The notes under the pieces were generated by a model that had not been told where the DNA came from, did no database searches, and worked only from the letters and a program-made list of their open reading frames with translations. A stretch of DNA of 7,166 nucleotides from an uncultured Oscillospiraceae bacterium (GTDB lineage Bacteria; Bacillota; Clostridia; Oscillospirales; Oscillospiraceae): contig CANQZF010000085.1 in NCBI GenBank assembly GCA_947628265.1, positions 1 through 7,166 on the forward strand, given 5' to 3'. Positions 1 through 5,229 of this stretch are shown piece by piece. Each line of letters opens with the position of its first letter. Position 1 is the stretch's first letter. The translations under genes and the position numbers were made by a program.

Positions 1-1428
1 TCCGAAGGCGGTGACCTTCTGCTTCACGCCCTTGTAGAGCACCGTCACCGTGGCGGTGATGCCGTCGGGCTCCTGGACGTAGTGGGCCTCCGGCACGTTC
101 ATGATGGTCTTGCGGTTGCAGTAGTGCTCGTTGAAGAGGTCGTAGACCTCCTTTGGCTGGAGCTCCCGGTGCTCCCGGTCCGAGACGCCCTTGACGAAAT
201 AGCCGAAGTCCTCCCGCATCTTGGGGGGCAGGACCATATTGAACTGCGTCTCCAGGATGTACCCGATGCCGCCCTTGCCGGACTGGGAGTTGATGCGGAT
301 GACGTCCGCCTCGTAGACTCTGCCCAGGTCCGTGGGGTCGATGGGCAGATAGGGGACGGTCCAGGGCTCCTCCGGGTGGTCCTCCCGCCAGTGCATCCCC
401 TTGGCGATGGCGTCCTGGTGGGAGCCGGAGAATGCGGCGAAGACCAGGGCCCCGGAGTAGGGCTGGCGCTCGTAGACGTGCATCCTGGTGACCTTCTCAT
501 AGGTCCTGGTGATGGCGGGCAGATCGTGGAAGTCGAGCTCGGGGTCCACGCCCTGGGAGTACATATTGAGGGCCAGGGTGATAATGTCCACGTTCCCGGT
601 GCGCTCGCCGTTTCCGAAGAGCGTCCCCTCCACCCGCTGGGCCCCGGCGAGGATGCCCATCTCCGTGTCCGCCACGGCGCAGCCCCGGTCGTTGTGGGGG
701 TGGAGGGACACGATGACGTTGTCCCGGTAATTGAGGTTCTTGCACATGTACTCGATTTGACTTGCGTACACGTGGGGCATGGAGTGGGAGACGGTGACGG
801 GCAGGTTGTAGATGACCTTGTCCTCCGCCGAGGGCTGCCAGACCTCGCTCACCGCGTTGCAAATCTCCAGCGCGAACTCCGGCTCCGTGCCGGTGAAGCT
901 CTCCGGGGAGTACTCAAAGCGGAAATTGCCGGGGGTCTTCTCCCGGTATTCGCGGCAGAGCTTCGCCCCGAAAACGGCGATGTCGATGATCTCCTGCTTC
1001 GATTTTTTGAAGACCTGCTGACGCTGGGCCACGCTGGTGGAGTTATAGAGGTGGACGATGGCGTTTTTGCAGCCGGAGACGGCCTCGAAGGTCTTCTTGA
1101 TGATGTGCTCTCTCGACTGAGTCAGCACCTGGATGGTCACATCGTCGGGGATGAGGTCCCGCTCGATGAGGGTCCGGCAGAATTCGTACTCCGTCTCGGA
1201 GGCCGCCGGGAAGCCCACCTCGATCTCCTTAAAGCCGATCTTCACGAGAAGGTCGAAGAACTCCAGCTTCTCCTCCAAGCTCATGGGGATGACCAGAGCC
1301 TGGTTGCCGTCCCGCAGGTCCACACTGCACCAGGTGGGCGCCTTTTCGATGTGGTCGCGCTTCATCCAGTCGGTGTAGTCGCCCTCCGGGAGATAATACT
1401 GGCGCGTGTACTTTTCAAAGCCCTTCAT
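1..1428 (-). CDS. leuA: 2-isopropylmalate synthase, type 2 (yeast-like), 3' end cut by window edge
   Basis: Condenses acetyl-CoA with 2-oxoisovalerate to give 2-isopropylmalate, the first committed step of leucine synthesis, in the cytosol. The reverse-strand frame is open for 476 codons from ATG at 1428 to the left edge. A DRE-TIM-barrel lyase is visible: substrate and metal motif WCSVDLRDGNQAL (residues 33-45, R39 and D40), metal-binding HPH at H243/H245 in SLHPHNDRGC, and the GNGERTGNVDI stretch that follows. The N-terminus MKGFEKYTRQYY and the form WCSVDLRDGNQ fit the long type-2 enzymes of fungi and many Clostridia, not the E. coli type. The start is fixed by AAAGGA six bases upstream (1440-1435) and by the T-box leader just before it. 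Type-2 enzymes are usually about 550-560 residues, so most of the C-terminal leucine-sensing domain is outside the window. The leader suggests transcriptional control by tRNA-Leu charging. Family assignment is very secure. Confidence 0.97.
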   Translation of the reverse strand, partial: MKGFEKYTRQYYLPEGDYTDWMKRDHIEKAPTWCSVDLRDGNQALVIPMSLEEKLEFFDLLVKIGFKEIEVGFPAASETEYEFCRTLIERDLIPDDVTIQVLTQSREHIIKKTFEAVSGCKNAIVHLYNSTSVAQRQQVFKKSKQEIIDIAVFGAKLCREYREKTPGNFRFEYSPESFTGTEPEFALEICNAVSEVWQPSAEDKVIYNLPVTVSHSMPHVYASQIEYMCKNLNYRDNVIVSLHPHNDRGCAVADTEMGILAGAQRVEGTLFGNGERTGNVDIITLALNMYSQGVDPELDFHDLPAITRTYEKVTRMHVYERQPYSGALVFAAFSGSHQDAIAKGMHWREDHPEEPWTVPYLPIDPTDLGRVYEADVIRINSQSGKGGIGYILETQFNMVLPPKMREDFGYFVKGVSDREHRELQPKEVYDLFNEHYCNRKTIMNVPEAHYVQEPDGITATVTVLYKGVKQKVTAFG

Positions 1429-1458
1429 AAACTTTCCTTTCCGGGTGATTTTGGGTAC

Positions 1459-1509
1459 AAAAAAAGTCTCATTACCCAAAATACTCAAAATATTTTTGGA
1501 TAAAGAGAC
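1459..1509 (-). terminator. Intrinsic terminator of the leuA T-box
   Basis: On the minus strand, GTCTC (1509-1505) pairs with GAGAC (1470-1466), and the inner arms TCCAAAAATA and TATTTTGGG extend the stem with one mismatch, a G-U pair and a bulged A. Seven T residues follow at 1465-1459. The 5' arm overlaps the strand used by the T-box antiterminator, so this hairpin forms only when tRNA-Leu is charged. The next signal downstream is the leuA ribosome-binding site at about 1440. Confidence 0.92.
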
Positions 1510-1741
1510 GAAAGAAACTTCCGCGGTACCACTCTTCTTGGCGCGCAGCGCCCACTCAACCCGCGTCCGATAACGCGGCCCCTCGGTAACGGGAGGACCC
1601 GGTATCGCCTACTCCCCCGGAAGGTTTCGACTTACGGCTCAGGGAGGAGTTCGGCGGACACCCGATACCGCCTCACAGCAACCGGCGGCTCTCTGAAATG
1701 CGGAATGAACGTCTTTGTTCCCGTCATAGCCTTTCTGATTT
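1459..1741 (-). promoter_or_regulatory. T-box riboswitch, leucine-specific (CUC specifier), controlling leuA
   Basis: This leader reads uncharged tRNA-Leu and decides whether leuA is transcribed. On the minus strand, Stem I includes the AGAGAGCCG segment near 1692-1684 and a specifier loop reading GAACTCCTCCCTGAGC; the codon after GAA is CTC (1649-1647), a leucine codon matching the downstream gene. The conserved T-box, GAAGAGTGGTACCGCGG, lies at 1537-1521. Its UGGU bulge can pair with the NCCA end of a tRNA whose discriminator base is A, as in tRNA-Leu. AAGAG of the T-box (1536-1532) can pair with CUCUU (1507-1503), which overlaps the 5' arm of the terminator, so antiterminator and terminator exclude each other. 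The leader is about 313 nt from the predicted transcription start to the ATG. Specifier and T-box are seen directly; the full fold is inferred from the T-box class. Confidence 0.95.
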
Positions 1742-1747
1742 GCAACA

Positions 1748-1776
1748 ATCATACAACCGGGAGGCGCTTCTGTCAA
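1748..1776 (-). promoter_or_regulatory. Sigma-A type promoter for the leuA leader
   Basis: On the minus strand, TTGACA (1776-1771, perfect -35) and TATGAT (1753-1748, five of six -10 matches) are separated by exactly 17 bases (1770-1754). The predicted start is near 1741, just ahead of the first T-box sequences. AT-rich DNA lies further upstream. This is by far the best promoter match in the window. Confidence 0.9.
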
Positions 1777-1797
1777 GGGCCATTTCCCCAATTTTAC

Positions 1798-1811
1798 GAA
1801 TTAATTAATTC
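1798..1811. repeat. 14-bp perfect palindrome upstream of the leuA promoter
   Basis: GAATTAATTAATTC reads identically on both strands. It lies 21 bp upstream of the leuA -35 box and 77 bp upstream of the proposed -35 of the divergent amidohydrolase gene, so it is not expected in either transcript. It could be an operator or part of an AT-rich UP-like element; no protein can be assigned. Confidence 0.5.
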
Positions 1812-1854
1812 ATCAAGTTAAATCCCCGCATTTTCCGGCATTTTAGCCACTGCC

Positions 1855-1883
1855 CGCCGGGACTTTTCCGGGATTTCCCGGCG
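1855..1883. repeat. 8-bp GC-rich inverted repeat between divergent promoters
   Basis: CGCCGGGA (1855-1862) is the exact inverse of TCCCGGCG (1876-1883), with a 13-base spacer that contains another CCGGGA. It ends 5 bp before the proposed -35 of the amidohydrolase promoter and lies upstream of the leuA promoter, so neither promoter would transcribe it. A DNA-binding site is possible, but GC-rich DNA gives short inverted repeats easily. Confidence 0.4.
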
Positions 1884-1888
1884 TCCCC

Positions 1889-1917
1889 TTGCATTTTTCT
1901 CTTTACTGCGGTAAAAT
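1889..1917 (+). promoter_or_regulatory. Possible promoter for the amidohydrolase-HAD unit
   Basis: TTGCAT (1889-1894, three of six -35 matches) and TAAAAT (1912-1917, five of six -10 matches) are 17 bp apart. Transcription would start near 1924 and give a leader of about 19 nt that still contains the AAAGGGGG ribosome-binding site (1927-1934). The spacing supports it, but the weak -35 keeps confidence moderate. Confidence 0.42.
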
Positions 1918-1940
1918 ACCCCCATCAAAGGGGGCATTTT
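1913..1940 (+). repeat. Inverted repeat spanning the -10 box and ribosome-binding site of the amidohydrolase gene
   Basis: AAAATACCCCC (1913-1923) and GGGGGCATTTT (1930-1940) pair in 10 of 11 positions around the loop ATCAAA. The right arm contains the Shine-Dalgarno run GGGGG. The left arm overlaps the proposed -10 box, so a transcript starting near 1924 would lack most of it. The repeat would then act on DNA as an operator. If transcription starts further upstream, it could instead mask the ribosome-binding site in RNA. Confidence 0.55.
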
Positions 1941-1942
1941 CC

Positions 1943-2788
1943 ATGATCGTGGACTTTCACACCCACTCCTTCCCCGACGCCGTGGCCCCCAGGGCCGTGG
2001 CGGGGCTGGCGGCGGGCGCGAATATGAAAAGCTACTCCGACGGGACAAACGCGGGGCTTAAAGCGGCCCTCTCCCGGGCCGGGGTGGACCGGGCCGTGCT
2101 GATGCCGGTGGTCACAAAGCCCCATCAGGCTGATGCCATCAACCGCGCCGCCGTGGCGCTGAACGTCTCCGGCGGCCCCCTCCTCTCCTTCGGCGGCGTC
2201 CACCCGGACTGCGAGAATTACCGGGAGATCATGAAGGGCCTGGCCGAGGCCCATGTCCCCGGGGTAAAGCTCCACCCGCTCTTTCAAGGGGTGGCGGCGG
2301 ACGATCAGCGGTATCTGCGGATCATCGAATACGCCGCCGAGCTCGATTTATACGTGCTCATCCACGCGGGGCTGGACCCCAACTATCCGGGGCAGGACCT
2401 GGCAAGCCCGAAAAGGCTCCTAAATGTCCTGCGTCAGGTTCCCTATCCCAAGATCATTCTGGCGCATCTGGGGGGCCTGGGCCAGTGGGACAAGGCCCGG
2501 GCGCTCGTGGGGAGCGCGGCGTTCTTGGACACCGCCTGCGCCCTCTACCCCTGGCGGGATCGGGAGGGGCGCATTGCCTCCCACCCGGAGTACGACGCCC
2601 TGACCAAAGAGGAATTTTGCGCCATCGTCCGCGCCCACGGGGTGGATCGTGTGCTCTTCGGCAGCGACAGCCCCTGGACGGACATCTCGGAATCCCTGTC
2701 CCTCATCCGCGCCTCCGGCCTCACGGAGGCGGAGCTGGAGGCCGTCTTAGGCGGCAACGCGGCAAGGATTTTGGGGCTCCATGAATGA
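1943..2788 (+). CDS. Amidohydrolase_2 / TatD-like metal-dependent hydrolase
   Basis: Predicted cytosolic TIM-barrel hydrolase of 281 residues; its substrate cannot be told from sequence. The metal-binding set of the amidohydrolase superfamily is visible in order: HTH (H6, H8) after the first strand in MIVDFHTH, GVHPD (85-89), VKLHP (K109, H111), VLIHAG (H141), ILAHLGG (H175) and the catalytic-type aspartate in VLFGSDSPW (D242). The single-domain length fits amidohydrolase_2 (PF04909) proteins, which include decarboxylases, lactonases and uncharacterised hydrolases. ATG at 1943 is chosen because AAAGGGGG (1927-1934) sits 8 bases ahead and the HTH motif is then near the N-terminus. An in-frame TTG at 1889 would add 18 unlike residues and overlap the promoter. 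A HAD gene follows after 8 bases, so the two are probably co-transcribed. Confidence 0.9.
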   Translation: MIVDFHTHSFPDAVAPRAVAGLAAGANMKSYSDGTNAGLKAALSRAGVDRAVLMPVVTKPHQADAINRAAVALNVSGGPLLSFGGVHPDCENYREIMKGLAEAHVPGVKLHPLFQGVAADDQRYLRIIEYAAELDLYVLIHAGLDPNYPGQDLASPKRLLNVLRQVPYPKIILAHLGGLGQWDKARALVGSAAFLDTACALYPWRDREGRIASHPEYDALTKEEFCAIVRAHGVDRVLFGSDSPWTDISESLSLIRASGLTEAELEAVLGGNAARILGLHE

Positions 2789-2796
2789 GGTAGAAT

Positions 2797-3420
2797 ATGG
2801 TCAAGGTCCTCTTTTTCGACATCGGCTACACCTTAGTAAATGAGGACGCGGTCTGGGAGCGGCGCTGTCAGGACCAGGCGGCGACGGAGGAGGCAAAAAA
2901 ACTGGGCCTCACGGCCCGGGATATTTGGTATGAGATTGAGCGCGCCTCCGCTGCGCGGCTGCCGCAGTTCATGACGGTCATAAAGAAGTTCGGCTTTTCC
3001 CAAGCCGCCCCCTACCGCCACGAGCTCGAGACGCTCTACCCCGACGCTCCGGCGGTCCTGGGGGCCCTTTCGGAGAAATATTCTCTGGGGGTCATCGCCA
3101 ATCAGGCGGAGGGACTTTCAGAGCGCCTCCGGGATTTCGGGATCGGCCAATTTTTCACCTACGTTATCTCGTCCTCAGATGTGGGCGTCTCAAAGCCTGA
3201 CAGCCGGATTTTTGAATACGCGCTGATGGCCGCGAAACGCGCCCCCGGCGAGGCGGTGATGATCGGGGACAGGCTCGATAACGACATCGCCCCCGCAAAG
3301 GCCCTGGGGATGAAAACGGTCTGGATCAAAAAGGGCTTCGGAAGCTTGCAAACGCCGCACCCGGAAGAAGCGCCGGACTACACGGTGGACAGCCTTCCGG
3401 AGCTTTTGGGGATATTTTAG
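2797..3420 (+). CDS. HAD-superfamily hydrolase with atypical motif I
   Basis: Predicted cytosolic HAD-fold enzyme of 207 residues, probably acting on a small phosphorylated compound, substrate unknown. HAD motifs appear in order: motif I FFDIGYT with nucleophile D8, motif II at GVIANQ (N102), motif III lysine in VSKPDSRIF (K133), and motif IV MIGDRLDND (D158, D161, D163). Residues about 15-85 form a helical C1-type cap. In phosphatases the residue two after the nucleophile is normally Asp, the general acid/base; here it is Gly (G10), so ordinary phosphatase chemistry is uncertain. The start has GAGG (2787-2790) six bases ahead, overlapping the stop of the amidohydrolase gene, which supports a two-gene operon. 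Its stop overlaps that of the convergent CPBP gene by sharing 3418-3419. Confidence 0.9.
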   Translation: MVKVLFFDIGYTLVNEDAVWERRCQDQAATEEAKKLGLTARDIWYEIERASAARLPQFMTVIKKFGFSQAAPYRHELETLYPDAPAVLGALSEKYSLGVIANQAEGLSERLRDFGIGQFFTYVISSSDVGVSKPDSRIFEYALMAAKRAPGEAVMIGDRLDNDIAPAKALGMKTVWIKKGFGSLQTPHPEEAPDYTVDSLPELLGIF

Positions 3421-4088
3421 GAAACCCGGGAGGGATCGCGGCTTATTGTAGTAAAATAGGAGATCATATTATATCCCGCGTGGGCCGCTATGCAGCAGAC
3501 GACGGAGCCCGTACGGATGTATAGGAGTCCCAAGACGATACCTGAGATCAGTGCCGAGAGGGTTTGCACCATGTTAAAGTGCAGGAGCGCGAAGAGCGCC
3601 GAGGATAGGAGGAGCGCGGTCACGTTTCCATAGCTTACGGACAGTCCTCCAAGCAAAAATCCGCGCATCAAAATCTCTTCCATGACCGGCGCGAGGATAC
3701 AGACCTGAAGGAAGCTGCTGACCGGCGCCTCCCGTAGGTGTTGAAGCGTCTCCTGATAGCGCTCCTCGCTCCCCGGAAGCATCCCCTCAAAGATGGGGTC
3801 TAACCACTTATCCAGAAGAAAATACAGCGCCGCCGCGCACCCCAATGCCAAAAGGACGCCTTGAAGCGTCACTCCGTAGGCCAAATCAAGCTCGAACCGG
3901 CCCTTTGTTTTGAGCAGAACGAGAAAGCCGCCCATGCAGAGAGCGACTGTGATCAGGTTCAATATTTTGGCGTGGCGGGGCGTCGCCTTTCTCCACACCG
4001 CCACATCTATAAGCGTATAGAACAGCATAACGCCAAACCAGGCGAGGACCCACAGTGCGCCCTCGACGACAGTGATCCCCTTGTCCAT
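3417..4088 (-). CDS. CPBP-family intramembrane metalloprotease-like protein
   Basis: Polytopic membrane protein of 223 residues with several hydrophobic segments (about 8-30, 43-60, 72-92, 124-135, 155-171, 175-192). It carries the three CPBP/Abi (PF02517) motifs: EExxxR as MEEILMRG (E137, E138, R142), FALLHF (H170), and AAHAGYN (H203, N207). Relatives act as CAAX-type prenyl endopeptidases, in bacteriocin self-immunity or maturation, or have no known role; nothing here fixes the substrate. ATG at 4088 is chosen because the ORF's 41 residues further upstream are Arg/His-rich and overlap the preceding gene. That ATG shares an A with the preceding stop (TAATG), and no good ribosome-binding site precedes it, so translation probably depends on coupling. 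Its TAA overlaps the stop of the convergent HAD gene. Confidence 0.9.
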   Translation of the reverse strand: MDKGITVVEGALWVLAWFGVMLFYTLIDVAVWRKATPRHAKILNLITVALCMGGFLVLLKTKGRFELDLAYGVTLQGVLLALGCAAALYFLLDKWLDPIFEGMLPGSEERYQETLQHLREAPVSSFLQVCILAPVMEEILMRGFLLGGLSVSYGNVTALLLSSALFALLHFNMVQTLSALISGIVLGLLYIRTGSVVCCIAAHAGYNMISYFTTISRDPSRVS

Positions 4089-4402
4089 TATAAAAGGATA
4101 AATCCGACGATGAGGGCGATGGACAGCGCGGCGCGTATGATGTGATGCTGTATGTGGAGCTTCTGGCTTTTGACGCCGTTCATGATGGCGGCGGCGCAGA
4201 TGAGTACGCACCCCAGCAGCGCGGGGATGTAGTCGAGGGACATACGGAGCGCGTTACAAATCACGGCCCCCAGGAGCAGCAGGGAGCCAATGATCATCAG
4301 GAGCGCCGGAACAGACCTCTTATCGCTTTTCAGCTGACTGACAGCGGCCAGGATATGAAGGCCGCCAAAGAGAACGCTGACGATACAAAGAGCCGCTTGC
4401 AT
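4088..4402 (-). CDS. Small four-helix membrane protein of unknown function
   Basis: A 104-residue hydrophobic protein I cannot assign to a named family. Four likely membrane segments are visible (about 3-22, 32-50, 58-74, 88-104), with a polar stretch at 75-90 rich in Lys and His (NGVKSQKLHIQHHIIR). ATG at 4402 is preferred because AGGTG (4413-4409) lies six bases ahead; a GTG at 4411 would add three residues but lies inside that site. Its stop overlaps the start of the CPBP gene (TAATG), which argues that the two are made together and may work as a membrane pair. Only 41 bp separate its start from that of the divergent tautomerase gene, so its promoter must lie partly inside that gene. One weak candidate there is GTGACC, 17 bases, CATAAA on the minus strand. 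Confidence 0.75.
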   Translation of the reverse strand: MQAALCIVSVLFGGLHILAAVSQLKSDKRSVPALLMIIGSLLLLGAVICNALRMSLDYIPALLGCVLICAAAIMNGVKSQKLHIQHHIIRAALSIALIVGFILL

Positions 4403-4443
4403 ATTTATCACCTGATTTTTTAAATTTAAAAGGAGGAAAATTT

Positions 4444-4785
4444 ATGCCGTACATTGAAGCGAAGGTCACCGTCCCCGTGGGGGCGGAAAAAATGGAGGCG
4501 CTGAAGGCCCGGTTTGGCAGGGCCGTCACGCTCATCCGAAAGCCCGAGAGCTACCTCATGGTGGGCATCGAGCCGGACCGCAACCTCTGGTTTGCCGGGA
4601 GGAAACTCAGTAAGGGCGCATACGTCTCCGTCTCCGCCTTCGGGAATCCCTCCCGGACAGACTGCGGCAAAATGGCCGCAGAGCTCACGAAAATCCTGAA
4701 GGAGGAACTGGCCATCCCGGGAGAGAACGTCTACATCACCTTCCACCCGGTCGAAAATTGGGCGTGGCAGGGGGAGTTGTTTTAA
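4444..4785 (+). CDS. MIF / phenylpyruvate tautomerase-family protein
   Basis: A 113-residue protein of the macrophage migration inhibitory factor family (PF01187), small trimeric enzymes that tautomerise phenylpyruvate-type keto acids with an N-terminal proline as base. Pro2 follows the start Met and would be exposed after Met removal. Lys33 (Lys32 of the mature chain) in LIRKPESYLMV matches the active-site lysine position of MIF, and the C-terminus NVYITFHPVENWAWQG resembles the MIF end motif. The CxxC pair that gives human MIF its thiol activity is absent. AGGAGG (4431-4436) lies seven bases before the ATG. The gene stands alone, divergent from the membrane pair and followed by the palindromic repeat. 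The natural substrate in bacteria is unclear. Confidence 0.92.
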   Translation: MPYIEAKVTVPVGAEKMEALKARFGRAVTLIRKPESYLMVGIEPDRNLWFAGRKLSKGAYVSVSAFGNPSRTDCGKMAAELTKILKEELAIPGENVYITFHPVENWAWQGELF

Positions 4786-4851
4786 AATCCCAATCGTCCC
4801 CCATCTAGCGCTAAACTCCCGAAATATCCTGTAGGGGCCGCCGCCCAGGTT

Positions 4852-4951
4852 GCCCCTCCCTTTGGGAGGGGTGCCCGAGCGTAGCGATGGGCAGGGTGGG
4901 TCCGTATATACACTACACCCCCACCCCCTGCCCCCTCCCAAAGGGAGGGGC
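4852..4951. repeat. Palindromic unit A with 20-bp perfect inverted arms
   Basis: GCCCCTCCCTTTGGGAGGGG (4852-4871) is repeated exactly in inverse at 4932-4951. Each arm is itself a hairpin (CCCCTCCC, three bases, GGGAGGGG). The interior contains TGCCC/GGGCA (4872-4876, 4889-4893) around GAGCGTAGCGA, and the centre carries GTATATAC (4904-4911). It shares the GCGTAGCGA core and the TGCCCC/CTCCC right arm with unit B, so the two look related. Confidence 0.75.
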
Positions 4952-4956
4952 TTTAA

Positions 4957-4982
4957 AGGTGCGGCGAAGCCGCAACCTCTTT
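4957..4982 (+). terminator. Possible rightward terminator in the left arm of unit B
   Basis: TGCGGC and GCCGCA (4960-4965, 4969-4974) pair around GAA. The stem extends by AGG/CCT across a bulged A, and CTTT follows at 4979-4982. It would stop transcripts of the tautomerase gene about 190 bases after its stop codon. The short T run makes it weaker than its mirror copy. Confidence 0.45.
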
Positions 4983-5137
4983 AGCCTTCCCCGCTTAGGC
5001 GGGGAAGGTGGCGCGTAGCGACGGATGAGGTGAGAGGGTGCGTTCATCTGAGCGCTCATAATCCTTCGGCTTCTCACCTCACCCCTGCCCCTCCCCGCCT
5101 AAGCGGGGAGGGCTAAAAAGGTACGGCTTCGCCGCAC
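4959..5137. mobile_element. MITE-like palindromic unit B with about 50-bp inverted arms
   Basis: The left arm (4959-5008) and the inverse of the right arm (5137-5089) align over 50 positions with four substitutions and one gap. Both begin GTGCGGCGAAGCCG and end in a CCCCGCTTAGGCGGGG hairpin. Inside are a further inverted pair, TGAGGTGAGA (5026-5035) and TCTCACCTCA (5072-5081), and a central TGAGCGCTCA palindrome (5049-5058). The unit is flanked by TTAAA on each side (4953-4957 and 5139-5143), each one base away, which may be a target-site duplication. No transposase is encoded, so movement would need an enzyme supplied elsewhere. Confidence 0.6.
5115..5137 (-). terminator. Probable leftward intrinsic terminator of the tyrS-nitroreductase operon
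   Basis: On the minus strand, GTGCGGC (5137-5131) and GCCGTAC (5127-5121) pair around GAA with one G-U pair, then C and five T residues (5119-5115). It lies about 120 bases beyond the nitroreductase stop, in the orientation needed to end that operon. It is the mirror of the 4957-4982 hairpin, so each arm of unit B carries a terminator facing incoming transcription. Confidence 0.6.
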
Positions 5138-5145
5138 ATTAAATC

Positions 5146-5172
5146 ATTCGCCGCAAAAATTTTGCGGCGAAT
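5146..5172. repeat. 27-bp near-perfect palindrome
   Basis: ATTCGCCGCAAAA (5146-5158) and its exact inverse (5160-5172) are separated by a single A. The 13-bp arms would form a strong hairpin in RNA from either strand, or a cruciform in DNA. There is no T run right after it on either strand, so it is not a standard terminator. Confidence 0.8.
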
Positions 5173-5209
5173 ACCATTTTCGGGGAGGCGAGTGCATAAC
5201 GGAGGGACA

Positions 5210-5229
5210 GGCCGCCAAGAGAGGCGGCC
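5210..5229. repeat. Hairpin at the right end of the composite element
   Basis: GGCCGCC (5210-5216) and GGCGGCC (5223-5229) are exact inverses around AAGAGA. The right arm forms part of the 13-bp terminal inverted repeat, so the end of the element can fold locally or pair with the distant left end. Confidence 0.6.

Noticed and set aside
82..1503. Long plus-strand ORF of 473 codons
   Set aside because: It is antisense to leuA, runs into the T-box leader, and its translation is a Val/Leu/Gly/Asp-rich composition typical of a GC-rich shadow frame.
1889..1942. TTG start adding 18 residues to the amidohydrolase
   Set aside because: It coincides with the proposed -35, has no ribosome-binding site, and the added residues do not look like the family; ATG 1943 has AAAGGGGG at good spacing.
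4089..4211. 41-residue upstream extension of the CPBP protein
   Set aside because: The segment is Arg/His-rich, overlaps the small membrane protein in another frame, and the TAATG junction gives a better start.
4397..4425. TTGCAT / TTAAAT promoter for the tautomerase gene
   Set aside because: The spacing is 17 bp, but transcription would start within the AGGAGG ribosome-binding site, leaving no usable leader.
4806..4813. TAGCGCTA 8-bp palindrome after the tautomerase gene
   Set aside because: It is too short to stand out from chance and has no flanking structure.
4426..4941. Minus-strand ORF across the tautomerase gene and repeat
   Set aside because: It is antisense to a clear MIF-family gene and its N-terminus is translated palindromic repeat.
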